Positions 17,358 through 25,672 of a DNA stretch of 34,454 bases are shown one piece after another (within the stretch, counting starts at the first letter, position 1; each line of letters opens with the position of its first letter). This DNA comes from Variovorax sp. CAN15 (lineage in GTDB: Bacteria > Pseudomonadota > Gammaproteobacteria > Burkholderiales > Burkholderiaceae_C), in assembly GCF_030462475.1 (NCBI RefSeq), contig NZ_JASMRZ010000010.1, positions 94,285 through 128,738 of the forward strand. The letters are read 5' to 3'. The position numbers were made by a program, and so were the translations under genes. The notes under the pieces are model-generated. The model saw nothing but the letters and a program-made list of their open reading frames with translations. It made no database searches and had not been told where the DNA came from.

Positions 17358-17915
17358 TTACTTCTTCTCGCCGTCGGCACCGTCGAACAGGGCCTTGGGC
17401 GGGTTCTTCTTCATCTCGGCGGCGAACGCGATCTGGGCTTCGGTCTGGCATTCGTCGGCGATGCGCAGGCCGGCCTTCTGGTTCATCAGCATCGACTTGT
17501 TGCCGAGCTGGAGCCACATGGCGCCGGCGCGCGGGTCTTCGAGGCGGATGGCACCGGTGCGGCTTTCGACCGGGTGCATGCGGTACTTGGCGCCCTTGGT
17601 GCTGACGGTGAAGAAGCCGGGCTTCTTCTCGTCGGCCGTGACGGTCACGTCGGCGCCGAGTTCGCACTGGGCCTTGCCGAGCGACACGCGCTTGGCAACT
17701 TCGAGGTCGGCGTCGGTGAGGACGATGTTGGTGTCGTCGCCGATCGGCGTGACTTCTTCCACCGCCTTGGCGGCCTTGCGGGTGACCTGGCGCTTCGGGG
17801 GGGCCTTCTTCTTCGCCTCGGCCTTGGCCGCGGGCTTGGCCGGCGTCGTGCTCTGTGCCACGGCCGCGAACGGCAGGGCCAGGGCGACGGCGGCGATCAG
17901 GGCAATTTTCTTCAT
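17358..17915 (-). CDS. Small periplasmic protein, MliC-like pattern, function unknown
   Basis: The product has 185 residues. Signal peptide MKKIALIAAVALALPFAAVA is followed by an Ala/Lys/Pro-rich linker to about residue 52. The compact domain runs from Cys84 to Cys156. Within it, C-x-LGADVTVT..., S119-R-T-G-A, W134 and GNKSMLM resemble the spacing of the C-type lysozyme inhibitor fold (MliC/PliC: Cys, strand pairs, SxSGA, W, Cys). This is a pattern match by eye, not a family call. It lies between the CoA-ester lyase and acnB, 38 bp after the former and 87 bp before the latter. It is an envelope protein inside a central-metabolism cluster, and nothing visible links it to the TCA cycle. The C-terminus is DGEKK. 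Confidence 0.75.
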   Translation of the reverse strand: MKKIALIAAVALALPFAAVAQSTTPAKPAAKAEAKKKAPPKRQVTRKAAKAVEEVTPIGDDTNIVLTDADLEVAKRVSLGKAQCELGADVTVTADEKKPGFFTVSTKGAKYRMHPVESRTGAIRLEDPRAGAMWLQLGNKSMLMNQKAGLRIADECQTEAQIAFAAEMKKNPPKALFDGADGEKK

Positions 17916-17953
17916 GTGTGGGTTTCCTTGAGGCTGGGTTCGAAGGTTTCGTT

Positions 17954-18952
17954 TCAGGAGGCCGCGAATGCAAACCAGGCTTTCGCCTCGGAAGGCAACG
18001 CGCGCCCTGTTGCGTGGGCGCGCGTCAGAACCTGCCAGAAATGGCGGTAGCTCGCGCGGTCGTGCAATGTGCCATCAATTTGTGTCGGAGCCCAATCCGC
18101 GGCGGCCGCCTTTACAAGGATTTTTGTGGCAATTTGAATCTGCGACTCGTCCGGCGCGAAGGCTTCCAGGATCGGGCGGATCTGGTTCGGATGGATGCTC
18201 CACATGCGCGTGTAGCCGAATTCGGCGGCCGCCTTGCGAGCCGCCGTGCGCATGGCGCCAGTGTCGTTGAACTCGGTGACCACGCAGTGAGATGGCACCT
18301 TGCCGTAGGCGTGTGCCGCCGACGCGATGGCCAGCTTGGCGCGCACCACCAGCGGATGGCTGAACTGCCCTGCCGCGCCCATGCCTTCGGCCGGAATGGC
18401 GCCGGCATGCGCCGAGACGAAATCCATCAGGCCGAAGCTCAGCGACTGCACGCGCGGATGGGCGGCAATCTCGAAGGCGTTGTGCACCGCCAGCGGCGAT
18501 TCGATCAGCACGTGCAGCGGCAGCGCGCCGGCATCGGCCGCGTCGAGGGCTGCAACGGCCTGATGCACATCGGCCGCCGATTCGACCTTGGGCACCATCA
18601 GGTGGCTCAACCGCGAACCGGCGCGGCCGGCGATGGTGACAACGTCACCCGCGAAAGCCGGATGGTCGACGGGATGCACGCGCACGCCGACGCGCATGCC
18701 GGGCTTCGCGGCCAGCGCGAGCTCGGTGACGAGCGCGGCATGGTCGGCCTCGCCGCCCACGGGAGCGCCGTCCTCGCAGTCGAGGGTGACGTCGAACACG
18801 CAGGCGCCGAACTCCTCGGCCATCTCGGCCTGGAGCGCGAGGCTCTTCTTCATGCGCGCCTCGACGCCGCTGTAGTGGTCGCAAACCGGCAGCGCCACCG
18901 CGCCGGCCTGCGCGCCGAGCAGCACTTCAGCGGGGTGGGCCGACTTCGTCAT
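17954..18952 (-). CDS. HpcH/HpaI-type aldolase, CitE-like CoA-ester lyase
   Basis: The product has 332 residues. The family cleaves or condenses acyl-CoA thioesters (malyl-CoA, citramalyl-CoA, citryl units) in a TIM barrel with Mg2+. Seen: FDVTLDCEDGAPVG, equivalent to the DLEDA motif of CitE; GMRVGVRVHPVDHPA; SHLMVPKVESAAD with the metal-region Glu; HVLIESPLAVHNAFEIAAH with the second acidic ligand; SFGLMDFVSAHAG; and RMWSIHPNQIRPI at the C-terminal side. The exact substrate is not decided; malyl-CoA or a methylated analogue would fit the TCA context. The ATG at 18952 overlaps the TGA of tam (ATGA), so the two are co-translated. Confidence 0.85.
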   Translation of the reverse strand: MTKSAHPAEVLLGAQAGAVALPVCDHYSGVEARMKKSLALQAEMAEEFGACVFDVTLDCEDGAPVGGEADHAALVTELALAAKPGMRVGVRVHPVDHPAFAGDVVTIAGRAGSRLSHLMVPKVESAADVHQAVAALDAADAGALPLHVLIESPLAVHNAFEIAAHPRVQSLSFGLMDFVSAHAGAIPAEGMGAAGQFSHPLVVRAKLAIASAAHAYGKVPSHCVVTEFNDTGAMRTAARKAAAEFGYTRMWSIHPNQIRPILEAFAPDESQIQIATKILVKAAAADWAPTQIDGTLHDRASYRHFWQVLTRAHATGRALPSEAKAWFAFAAS

Positions 18953-19749
18953 GCCTTGTCGCTCTTTCCGCTCTTCTGCGCGACGATGAACATGCGCGGG
19001 AAGGCCAGCAGCCGCTTGCCGTCGGTGCGCACCGGATACGCCTCGTCGACCCGGCGCTGGTATTCGGCGAGGTAGCTCGCCTGCAGGTCGGGCGACAGGC
19101 GGTCGACGAAGGGCTTCAGGCCGGTGCCGCGCACCCATTCGACGATAGAAGCCGCGTCGGCCATGCGATGCTGGTAGATGGTGTGCCAGACATCGACATG
19201 CGCGGCGCTCGGCGCCAGCAGGTCGTAGTAGCCACGCAGGTCGAGCAGCAGCGTGCGCAGCCTGTCGGCATCGCCGATGGGCTCGGCCCACGGCGCCTCG
19301 GCGGCCAGCGCGCGCATCAGGCGGTGCGTGGGCTCCTGGCGGTTGTCGGGCATCTGGATGGCGAGCACGCCACCCGGCGCCAATGCGTCGAACAGGCGCG
19401 GGATCAGCTTTTCGTGATCGGGCACCCACTGCAGGGACGCGTTGGCATAGATGAGGTCGGGCGCTTCTTCTTTCGATCGCGGCGCCCAGGTCGCGATGTC
19501 GCTCAACTCGAAGCGCGCCTGCGGCAGGCGCTCGCGCGCGCTGACCAGCATCGCTTCGGAGTTGTCGGTCCCGATGACCTGCGCCTTCGGGAACCGGTTG
19601 ACCAGCAGCTCGGTGGAATTGCCCGGGCCGCAGCCGAGGTCGACCACGCGGGCCGCTTCGGTCAGCGGCGCCCGCGCAAGGAGCTCCTGCGCGGGACGGG
19701 TGCGCTCGTCCTCGTAGCGACGGTAGAGCGCGGGGTTCCAGTCGAGCAT
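18949..19749 (-). CDS. tam: Trans-aconitate 2-methyltransferase
   Basis: S-adenosylmethionine-dependent methyltransferase that esterifies trans-aconitate, the spontaneous isomer of cis-aconitate that inhibits aconitase. The product has 266 residues starting [20 protein letters not shown], the typical Tam opening. SAM motif I is [15 protein letters not shown], motif [13 protein letters not shown], then [24 protein letters not shown] and [14 protein letters not shown]. The C-terminal part has [16 protein letters not shown] longer upstream frame exists, but family alignment fixes the start at 19749. It lies 16 bp after mdh and overlaps the lyase gene, in the same unit as acnB, which fits its role as a damage-control enzyme for aconitase. 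Confidence 0.88.
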   Translation of the reverse strand: MLDWNPALYRRYEDERTRPAQELLARAPLTEAARVVDLGCGPGNSTELLVNRFPKAQVIGTDNSEAMLVSARERLPQARFELSDIATWAPRSKEEAPDLIYANASLQWVPDHEKLIPRLFDALAPGGVLAIQMPDNRQEPTHRLMRALAAEAPWAEPIGDADRLRTLLLDLRGYYDLLAPSAAHVDVWHTIYQHRMADAASIVEWVRGTGLKPFVDRLSPDLQASYLAEYQRRVDEAYPVRTDGKRLLAFPRMFIVAQKSGKSDKA

Positions 19750-19765
19750 GCTGGTCGGCGGTGGC

Positions 19766-20752
19766 TTACAGCAGGTGGGCGACGCCGGCGCGTTCGCCCT
19801 CGAGCTCTTCCAGCGTCTTGTTGATGCGTTCCTGGCTGAATGCATCGATCTCGAGGCCTTCGACCAGCTTGTACTCGCCGTTCTCGCAGGTGACGGGGAA
19901 GCCGAACATCACGTCCTTCGGAATGCCGTACTGGCCGTCCGACGGGATACCCATGGTGACCCACTTGCCGTTGGTGCCCAGGGCCCAGTCGCGCATGTGG
20001 TCGATGGCGGCGTTGGCGGCCGAGGCGGCCGACGACAGGCCGCGTGCTTCGATGATGGCCGCGCCGCGCTTGCCGACGGTCGGCAGGAACACGTTGGCGT
20101 TCCATTCCTGGTCGTTGATCATCTTGGCGACGCTTTCGCCGTTGATGGTGGCGAAACGGTAGTCGGCGTACATCGTGGGCGAGTGGTTGCCCCACACGGT
20201 GAGCTTTTCGATGTCGGCCACGGCCTTGCCGGTCTTGGCGGCGATCTGGCTGGCGGCGCGGTTGTGGTCCAGGCGCAGCATCGCGGTGAAGTTCTTGCGC
20301 GGCAGGTCGGGCGCGCTCTTCATGGCGATGTAGGCGTTGGTGTTGGCCGGGTTGCCGACCACCAGCACCTTGACGTTGCGGCTGGCGACGGCGTTCAGGG
20401 CCTTGCCTTGCGCCGTGAAGATGGCGCCGTTGACGGCCAGCAGTTCGGCACGTTCCATGCCGGGGCCGCGGGGGCGCGAACCGACCAGCAGTGCGTAGTC
20501 GGCGTCCTTGAAGGCGGTCATCGGGTCGCCGTGGGCTTCCATGCCGGCCAGCAGCGGGAACGCGCAGTCGTCGAGTTCCATCATCACGCCCTTGAGCGCC
20601 TTCTGGGCCTTCTCGTCGGGGATCTCGAGCAGTTGCAGGATGACCGGCTGGTCTTTGCCGAGCATTTCACCGGAGGCGATACGGAACAGCAGGGCGTAAC
20701 CGATTTGACCGGCGGCACCGGTGACGGCAACGCGGACGGGCTTTTTGCTCAT
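19766..20752 (-). CDS. mdh: Malate dehydrogenase (NAD-dependent)
   Basis: Oxidises malate to oxaloacetate in the TCA cycle. The product has 328 residues, the usual length of the cytosolic-type bacterial enzyme. Seen: NAD-binding start [20 protein letters not shown], the active-site loop containing [46 protein letters not shown] and [14 protein letters not shown] with the catalytic His. GGAG lies 7 bases upstream of the ATG. It is the first gene of the minus-strand series and is divergent from the GntR gene across 186 bp containing the palindrome at 20884-20901. Confidence 0.97.
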   Translation of the reverse strand: MSKKPVRVAVTGAAGQIGYALLFRIASGEMLGKDQPVILQLLEIPDEKAQKALKGVMMELDDCAFPLLAGMEAHGDPMTAFKDADYALLVGSRPRGPGMERAELLAVNGAIFTAQGKALNAVASRNVKVLVVGNPANTNAYIAMKSAPDLPRKNFTAMLRLDHNRAASQIAAKTGKAVADIEKLTVWGNHSPTMYADYRFATINGESVAKMINDQEWNANVFLPTVGKRGAAIIEARGLSSAASAANAAIDHMRDWALGTNGKWVTMGIPSDGQYGIPKDVMFGFPVTCENGEYKLVEGLEIDAFSQERINKTLEELEGERAGVAHLL

Positions 20753-20883
20753 GGGAAGACTCCAGAAGGTAATGAAACAGTGTCGGCGCTCTCGTGGGGC
20801 GCCAGGGGTTCTGCGGGGTGAAGTACACCTTCCCGCAGCGCGGGACCGGCCGCATTTTAAGCCGATTCAATGAGCCTCGTCTT

Positions 20884-20901
20884 ATGTCTTATATAAGATA
20901 T
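20884..20901. promoter_or_regulatory. Palindrome, candidate GntR operator
   Basis: TCTTATATAAGA (20887-20898) is a perfect 12-bp palindrome, extended by two more matching pairs outside one mismatch. It is AT-rich in a GC-rich context, overlaps a TATA-like -10 region and lies 38 bp before the GntR start. Autoregulation and control of divergent mdh are inferences. Confidence 0.6.
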
Positions 20902-20938
20902 CCTCAGAGGGTCCGCCAAGGCGCACCCCACCGCTGCC

Positions 20939-21697
20939 ATGAACACGCCCACCCCATTCGACGAGCCCGCGACGCCGTCCTTCAGTCCGCTCTACCAGCA
21001 GATCAAGACCCTGATCCTGCAGAGCCTGCAGGCGGGCGAGTGGAAGCCGGGCGAACCCATCCCGAGCGAGATGGACCTGGCCGTGCGCTACCGCGTGAGC
21101 CAGGGCACGGTGCGCAAGGCCATCGACGAGCTCTCCGCCGAGAATTTGGTGGTGCGCCGCCAGGGCAAGGGCACCTTCGTCGCCACGCATGCCGAGCAGC
21201 ATGTGCAGTACCGCTTCCTCAAGCTGGTGCCCGACGAAGGCGACCCGAGCACCGAAGGCCCGGCCGTACGCACCATCGTCGACTGCAAGCGCCAGCGCGC
21301 ATCGGCCGACGTGGCGCGCGCACTCGGCCTGCGCACCGCCGACGCCGTGCTGCAGGTGCGCCGCGTACTTGCCTATGGCGGCGTACCCACCATCCTCGAA
21401 GACCTCTGGCTGCCCGGCGCGCCATTCAAGGGACTCACCGCGGAACGGCTGCGTGCATGGCCCGGTCCGATGTACGCGCTCTTCGAGACCGAGTTCGGCG
21501 TGCGCATGGTGCGCGCCGAAGAAAAAATCCGTGCCGTGCTGCCCGATGCCGAACAGGCCGCGCTGCTCGACGTGCCCCCGCAGATGCCCCTGCTGAGCGT
21601 GGAACGCGTGGCGCACACCTACCATGACACGCCGATGGAACTGCGCCGCGGTCTCTATCGCACCGATACGCACCACTACAGGAACCAGCTGGGCTGA
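20939..21697 (+). CDS. GntR-family regulator, HutC/UTRA subfamily
   Basis: The product has 252 residues. The winged helix-turn-helix at about 15-82 (SPLYQQIKTLILQSLQAGEW, then PIPSEMDLAVRYRVSQGTVR, then KAIDEL..ENLVVRRQGKGTF) is followed by a UTRA effector domain from about 95 to the end, with the typical LGLRTADAVLQVRRVLAYGG, a FETEFGVRMVRAEE segment and the C-terminal VAHTYHDTPMELRRGLYRTD. It lies between divergent mdh and the sdh-gltA operon, so it is probably the local regulator of TCA genes. The effector is not visible from the sequence; members of this subfamily bind small metabolites such as organic acids, sugars or amino acids. Confidence 0.9.
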   Translation: MNTPTPFDEPATPSFSPLYQQIKTLILQSLQAGEWKPGEPIPSEMDLAVRYRVSQGTVRKAIDELSAENLVVRRQGKGTFVATHAEQHVQYRFLKLVPDEGDPSTEGPAVRTIVDCKRQRASADVARALGLRTADAVLQVRRVLAYGGVPTILEDLWLPGAPFKGLTAERLRAWPGPMYALFETEFGVRMVRAEEKIRAVLPDAEQAALLDVPPQMPLLSVERVAHTYHDTPMELRRGLYRTDTHHYRNQLG

Positions 21698-21781
21698 CCG
21701 CGATGCAGATGAGGGCCGATTACAGGCGCGCCGACGCGCGCATGCAGCGTGCGCATTGCGCTACGAAGTCAATAGCATCCG

Positions 21782-21797
21782 ACTGCAACGGTGCAGT
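21782..21797. promoter_or_regulatory. Small dyad in the sdhC leader
   Basis: ACTGCA-ACGG-TGCAGT lies 144 bp before sdhC in a 243-bp leader. TGCATTGCA at 21825-21833 is a second short dyad. They are possible operators. No clear promoter hexamers were found. Confidence 0.3.
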
Positions 21798-21940
21798 GAC
21801 TCGCACGCGTCCGCAGCGCGATGGTGCATTGCAATAGAATTTTGCGTTGTTTGCACTTCCCCATAAGAAACAAAAGCGTTCGCTCTCAGAACAAGCAACA
21901 AGCCAACAAGTCACAAAAAGCCACGAAAGCCCATCCCCCA

Positions 21941-22387
21941 ATGACAGAGCTTGCTACTCCTCCCCGGCCCAAGCGTCGCGAATTCCGCAACATCAACGCC
22001 TTCACCGACCTTACGACCTACCGGCTTCCGCCAGCGGGCATCGTGTCGATCCTGCACCGCGTCAGCGGTGTGCTGATGTTCCTGCTGATGCCGTTCATCA
22101 TCTGGATGTTCGACACCTCGCTGTCCTCCGACTATTCGTTCGCCCGCTTCAAGGCCGCCTTCAACAGCGGCCTTGGCTTTGTTCCGGGGTGGTTCTTCAA
22201 GCTCGTGGCGCTCGCGCTCATCTGGGCCTACCTGCACCACTTCATCGCCGGCCTGCGCCACCTCTGGATGGACGTGAGCCACTCCGCCGTGAACAAGGAG
22301 TTCGGCAACAGCTCCGCCATCTTCACGCTGGCCGCGAGCATCATCCTCACGCTGGTGCTCGGCGCCAAGCTGTTCGGCCTGTACTGA
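21941..22387 (+). CDS. sdhC: Succinate dehydrogenase, cytochrome b556 subunit
   Basis: Membrane subunit of complex II; with SdhD it binds haem b and ubiquinone. The product has 148 residues from the ATG at 21941. An in-frame ATG at 21821 adds 40 residues of unlikely composition and is rejected. Seen: RNINAFTDLTTYRLPPAGIV, SILHRVSGVLMFLLMP with the quinone-site Ser/Arg, three hydrophobic segments (roughly 36-57, 85-110, 125-147), and AYLHHFIAGLRHLWMD with the candidate haem-ligand His. It is the first gene of the sdhCDAB-sdhE-gltA series. Confidence 0.93.
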   Translation: MTELATPPRPKRREFRNINAFTDLTTYRLPPAGIVSILHRVSGVLMFLLMPFIIWMFDTSLSSDYSFARFKAAFNSGLGFVPGWFFKLVALALIWAYLHHFIAGLRHLWMDVSHSAVNKEFGNSSAIFTLAASIILTLVLGAKLFGLY

Positions 22388-22400
22388 GAAGGAGCCAACC

Positions 22401-22766
22401 ATGTCTGTGAATTACGGCTCCAAGCGCGTCGTCGTCGGCGCCCACTACGGTCTGCGCGACTGGCTCGGCCAGCGCATCACGGGTTGCCTGATGGCGCTCT
22501 TCACGATCATCCTGCTCGCGCAGCTGGTCTTCACCCGCGGCCCCATCGGCTACGACCTGTGGGCCGGCATCTTCGCCGCGCAGTGGATGAAGGTCCTGAC
22601 CTTCTCCGTGATCGTCGCCCTGCTTTACCACGTCTGGGTCGGCATGCGCGACGTGTGGATGGACTATGTCCAGCCCGTCGCCATCCGTCTCGTGCTGCAA
22701 GTTTTCACCATCGTCTGGCTTGTCGGTTGTGCGGGTTGGGCCATTCAAGTGCTTTGGAAGATCTGA
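22401..22766 (+). CDS. sdhD: Succinate dehydrogenase, hydrophobic membrane anchor subunit
   Basis: The product has 121 residues, the second membrane subunit of complex II. It has three hydrophobic helices. DWLGQRITGCLMALFTIILL opens the first, and ALLYHVWVGMRDVWMDYVQP holds the second candidate haem-ligand His and the conserved Asp-Tyr near the quinone site. It starts 13 bp after sdhC, with AGGAG upstream of the ATG, and ends 6 bp before sdhA, so it is translated as part of the operon. Confidence 0.92.
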   Translation: MSVNYGSKRVVVGAHYGLRDWLGQRITGCLMALFTIILLAQLVFTRGPIGYDLWAGIFAAQWMKVLTFSVIVALLYHVWVGMRDVWMDYVQPVAIRLVLQVFTIVWLVGCAGWAIQVLWKI

Positions 22767-22772
22767 CCCACC

Positions 22773-24581
22773 ATGACCTACACAAAAGAAAAAATCACCA
22801 AGCGCAAGTTCGACGTCGTGATCGTCGGTGCCGGCGGCTCCGGCATGCGCGCCTCGCTGCAACTCGCACGTGCCGGCCTCAACGTGGCCGTGCTCTCCAA
22901 GGTGTTCCCGACCCGCTCGCACACCGTCGCCGCGCAAGGCGGCGTGGGCGCCTCGCTGGGCAACATGAGCGAGGACAACTGGCACTACCACTTCTACGAC
23001 ACGATCAAGGGCTCCGACTGGCTCGGTGACCAGGATGCGATCGAGTTCATGTGCCGTGAAGCCCCGAAGGTCGTGTACGAGCTCGAGCACTTCGGCATGC
23101 CCTTCGACCGCAACCCCGACGGCACCATCTACCAGCGTCCGTTCGGCGGCCACACCGCCAACTACGGCGAGAAGCCCGTGCAGCGCGCCTGCGCCGCGGC
23201 CGACCGTACCGGCCACGCGATGCTGCACACGCTCTACCAGAAGAACGTCGAAGCCCGCACCCAGTTCTTCGTCGAATGGATGGCGCTCGACCTCATCCGT
23301 GACGAAGAAGGCGACGTGGTCGGCGTGACCGCGCTCGAAATGGAAACCGGCGACCTGCACATCCTGCAGGCCAAGACCGTGCTGCTGGCCACCGGCGGCG
23401 CGGGCCGCATCTTCCAGGCTTCCACCAACGCCTTCATCAACACCGGCGACGGCCTCGGCATGGCTGCACGCTCGGGCATCCCGCTGCAGGACATGGAGTT
23501 CTGGCAGTTCCACCCGACCGGCGTGGCCGGCGCGGGCGTGCTGCTCACCGAAGGCTGCCGCGGCGAAGGCGCGATCCTGCTGAACAGCAACGGCGAACGC
23601 TTCATGGAGCGCTATGCGCCCACGCTGAAGGACCTGGCGCCGCGCGACTTCGTGTCGCGCTCGATGGACCAGGAAATCAAGGAAGGCCGAGGCTGCGGTC
23701 CCAACAAGGACTACGTGCTGCTCAAGCTCGACCACCTTGGCGCGGACACCATCCACAAGCGCCTGCCTTCGGTGTACGAGATCGGCGTCAACTTCGCCAA
23801 CGTCGACATCACGAAGGAACCCATTCCCGTCGTGCCTACCATCCATTACCAGATGGGTGGCATCCCCACCAACATCCACGGCCAGGTCGTCATCCAGAAG
23901 GGCGAGGACAACAGCGCCGTCGTGAACGGCCTCTACGCCGTAGGCGAATGCTCCTGCGTGAGCGTGCACGGCGCCAACCGCCTGGGCACCAACTCGCTGC
24001 TCGACCTGCTGGTGTTCGGCCGCGCGGCCGGCAACCACATCGTCGAGTTCAACGACAAGCTCAAGGAACACAAGCCCCTGCCCAACGATGCGGCCGACCG
24101 CACGCTGGAGCGCCTGAACCGCCTCGAAGCCACCACCGGCGGCGAGTACGCGCAGGACGTGGCCGGCGAGATCCGCGCCGTCATGCAGCAGCATGCCGCC
24201 GTGTTCCGCAAGCAGGCCTCGATGGACGAAGGCGTCACCAAGATCGCCGCCGTGCGCGAGCGCGTCAAGGCCATCGGCCTGAAGGACAAGTCGAAGGTGT
24301 TCAACACCGCCCGCATCGAAGCGCTGGAAGTCGACAACCTGATCGAAGTGGCGCAGGCCACCATGGTTTCCGCAGCAGCCCGCAAGGAATGCCGCGGCGC
24401 CCACACCGTGGAGGACTACGAGCGTCCGGCCGACGATCCTGTCGCGCCGCTCGGCCGCGACGACGCCAACTGGATGAAGCACACGCTCTGGTACAGCGAG
24501 GACAACCGCCTGTCGTACAAGCCGGTCAAGCTTCAGCCCCTGACGGTCGCCTCGGTGCCCCCGAAGGTCCGGACATTCTAA
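22773..24581 (+). CDS. sdhA: Succinate dehydrogenase flavoprotein subunit
   Basis: Catalytic subunit oxidising succinate to fumarate at the inner face of the membrane. The product has 602 residues. Dinucleotide fold VVIVGAGGSGMRASLQLARA; H50 in TRSHTVAAQGGVGASLGN is the expected site of covalent FAD. Substrate-site segments are FWQFHPTGVAGAGVLLTEGC, RFMERYAPTLKDLAPRDFVS, MGGIPTNIHGQV and GECSCVSVHGANRLGTNSLL. The C-terminus RLSYKPVKLQPLTV matches the family. The downstream sdhE gene supplies the flavin attachment factor. Confidence 0.98.
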   Translation: MTYTKEKITKRKFDVVIVGAGGSGMRASLQLARAGLNVAVLSKVFPTRSHTVAAQGGVGASLGNMSEDNWHYHFYDTIKGSDWLGDQDAIEFMCREAPKVVYELEHFGMPFDRNPDGTIYQRPFGGHTANYGEKPVQRACAAADRTGHAMLHTLYQKNVEARTQFFVEWMALDLIRDEEGDVVGVTALEMETGDLHILQAKTVLLATGGAGRIFQASTNAFINTGDGLGMAARSGIPLQDMEFWQFHPTGVAGAGVLLTEGCRGEGAILLNSNGERFMERYAPTLKDLAPRDFVSRSMDQEIKEGRGCGPNKDYVLLKLDHLGADTIHKRLPSVYEIGVNFANVDITKEPIPVVPTIHYQMGGIPTNIHGQVVIQKGEDNSAVVNGLYAVGECSCVSVHGANRLGTNSLLDLLVFGRAAGNHIVEFNDKLKEHKPLPNDAADRTLERLNRLEATTGGEYAQDVAGEIRAVMQQHAAVFRKQASMDEGVTKIAAVRERVKAIGLKDKSKVFNTARIEALEVDNLIEVAQATMVSAAARKECRGAHTVEDYERPADDPVAPLGRDDANWMKHTLWYSEDNRLSYKPVKLQPLTVASVPPKVRTF

Positions 24582-24597
24582 AAATTAGGAACATACG

Positions 24598-25299
24598 ATG
24601 AAGCGCACATTCCAGATCTATCGCTACGACCCGGACAAGGACGCCAAGCCCTACATGCAGACGGTCGAGATCGAACTCGACGGCCATGAGCGCATGCTGC
24701 TCGACGCGCTCATGAAGCTCAAGGCGCAGGACCCTACGCTGTCGTTCCGCCGCTCGTGCCGCGAAGGCGTCTGCGGCTCCGACGCGATGAACATCAACGG
24801 CAAGAACGGTCTGGCCTGCCTGACCAACATGAACACGCTCAAGGGCACCGTCGTGCTCAAGCCGCTGCCGGGCCTGCCCGTCATCCGCGACCTGATCGTG
24901 GACATGACCCAGTTCTTCAAGCAGTACAACTCGATCAAGCCGTACCTGCAGAACGACACCGTGCCGCCCGAGAAGGAACGCCTGCAGTCGCCCGAGGAGC
25001 GCGAGGAGCTCAACGGACTGTACGAGTGCATCCTGTGCGCGAGCTGCTCCACGAGCTGCCCGAGCTTCTGGTGGAACCCCGACAAGTTCGTGGGCCCCGC
25101 CGGCCTGCTGCAGGCCTACCGCTTCATCGCCGACAGCCGCGACGAAGCCACCGCCGAGCGCCTGGACAACCTGGAAGACCCCTACCGCCTGTTCCGCTGC
25201 CACACGATCATGAACTGCGTGGACGTGTGCCCGAAGAGCCTGAACCCGACCAAGGCCATCGGCAAGATCAAGGAATTGATGGTGCGCCGCGCCATCTGA
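24598..25299 (+). CDS. sdhB: Succinate dehydrogenase iron-sulfur subunit
   Basis: Electron-transfer subunit of complex II. The product has 233 residues. The [2Fe-2S] domain has SCREGVCGSDAMNINGKNGL followed by AC; the [4Fe-4S] ligands are in CILCASCSTSCP; the [3Fe-4S] ligands are in CHTIMNCVDVCPKSLNP. The C-terminus KAIGKIKELMVRRAI is typical. It starts 16 bp after sdhA, with AGGA upstream. Confidence 0.98.
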   Translation: MKRTFQIYRYDPDKDAKPYMQTVEIELDGHERMLLDALMKLKAQDPTLSFRRSCREGVCGSDAMNINGKNGLACLTNMNTLKGTVVLKPLPGLPVIRDLIVDMTQFFKQYNSIKPYLQNDTVPPEKERLQSPEEREELNGLYECILCASCSTSCPSFWWNPDKFVGPAGLLQAYRFIADSRDEATAERLDNLEDPYRLFRCHTIMNCVDVCPKSLNPTKAIGKIKELMVRRAI

Positions 25300-25333
25300 G
25301 CCCCTCGGTCCAGCAGTTCTTCAGAAAGCAATC

Positions 25334-25648
25334 ATGCAACCCGTCGCCGACTCCCAGGAGCTGCTCAGCGAACGCGCGCTGAGCAAGCTCAAGTGGCGCT
25401 GCCGGCGCGGGCTGCTCGAGAACGACCTGTTCATCGCCCGCTTCTTCGAGCGGCACGAATCCCGCATGACCGTGGGTCAGGCGGGAGCGATGGAGACATT
25501 GATGGACCTGTCGGACAACGATCTCCTCGACCTCCTTCTGCGCAGAAAGGAGCCCGAGCCCGCATGGGCCGGGGCCGAGGTGGTCGCATTGCTGCAGCTC
25601 ATGCGCGCCGACGGCGCGCAGCGCCCTGCAATTTCTCCTTCGTCCTGA
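25334..25648 (+). CDS. sdhE: FAD assembly factor SdhE
   Basis: Small helical protein that promotes covalent attachment of FAD to SdhA. The product has 104 residues. The signature KWRCRRGLLENDLFIARFFE contains the RGxxE motif needed for flavinylation, followed by MTVGQAGAMETLMDLSDNDL and LDLLLRRKEPE. It has a short variable C-terminal extension. It lies between sdhB and gltA, 24 bp before the latter, the usual Burkholderiales arrangement. Confidence 0.93.
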   Translation: MQPVADSQELLSERALSKLKWRCRRGLLENDLFIARFFERHESRMTVGQAGAMETLMDLSDNDLLDLLLRRKEPEPAWAGAEVVALLQLMRADGAQRPAISPSS

Positions 25649-25672
25649 ATCCACCTCTGAAAGTAAACCGAA

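Noticed and set aside
21821..21940. A longer start for sdhC.
   Set aside because: The added 40 residues lack family similarity. The ATG at 21941 gives the usual SdhC N-terminus and length.
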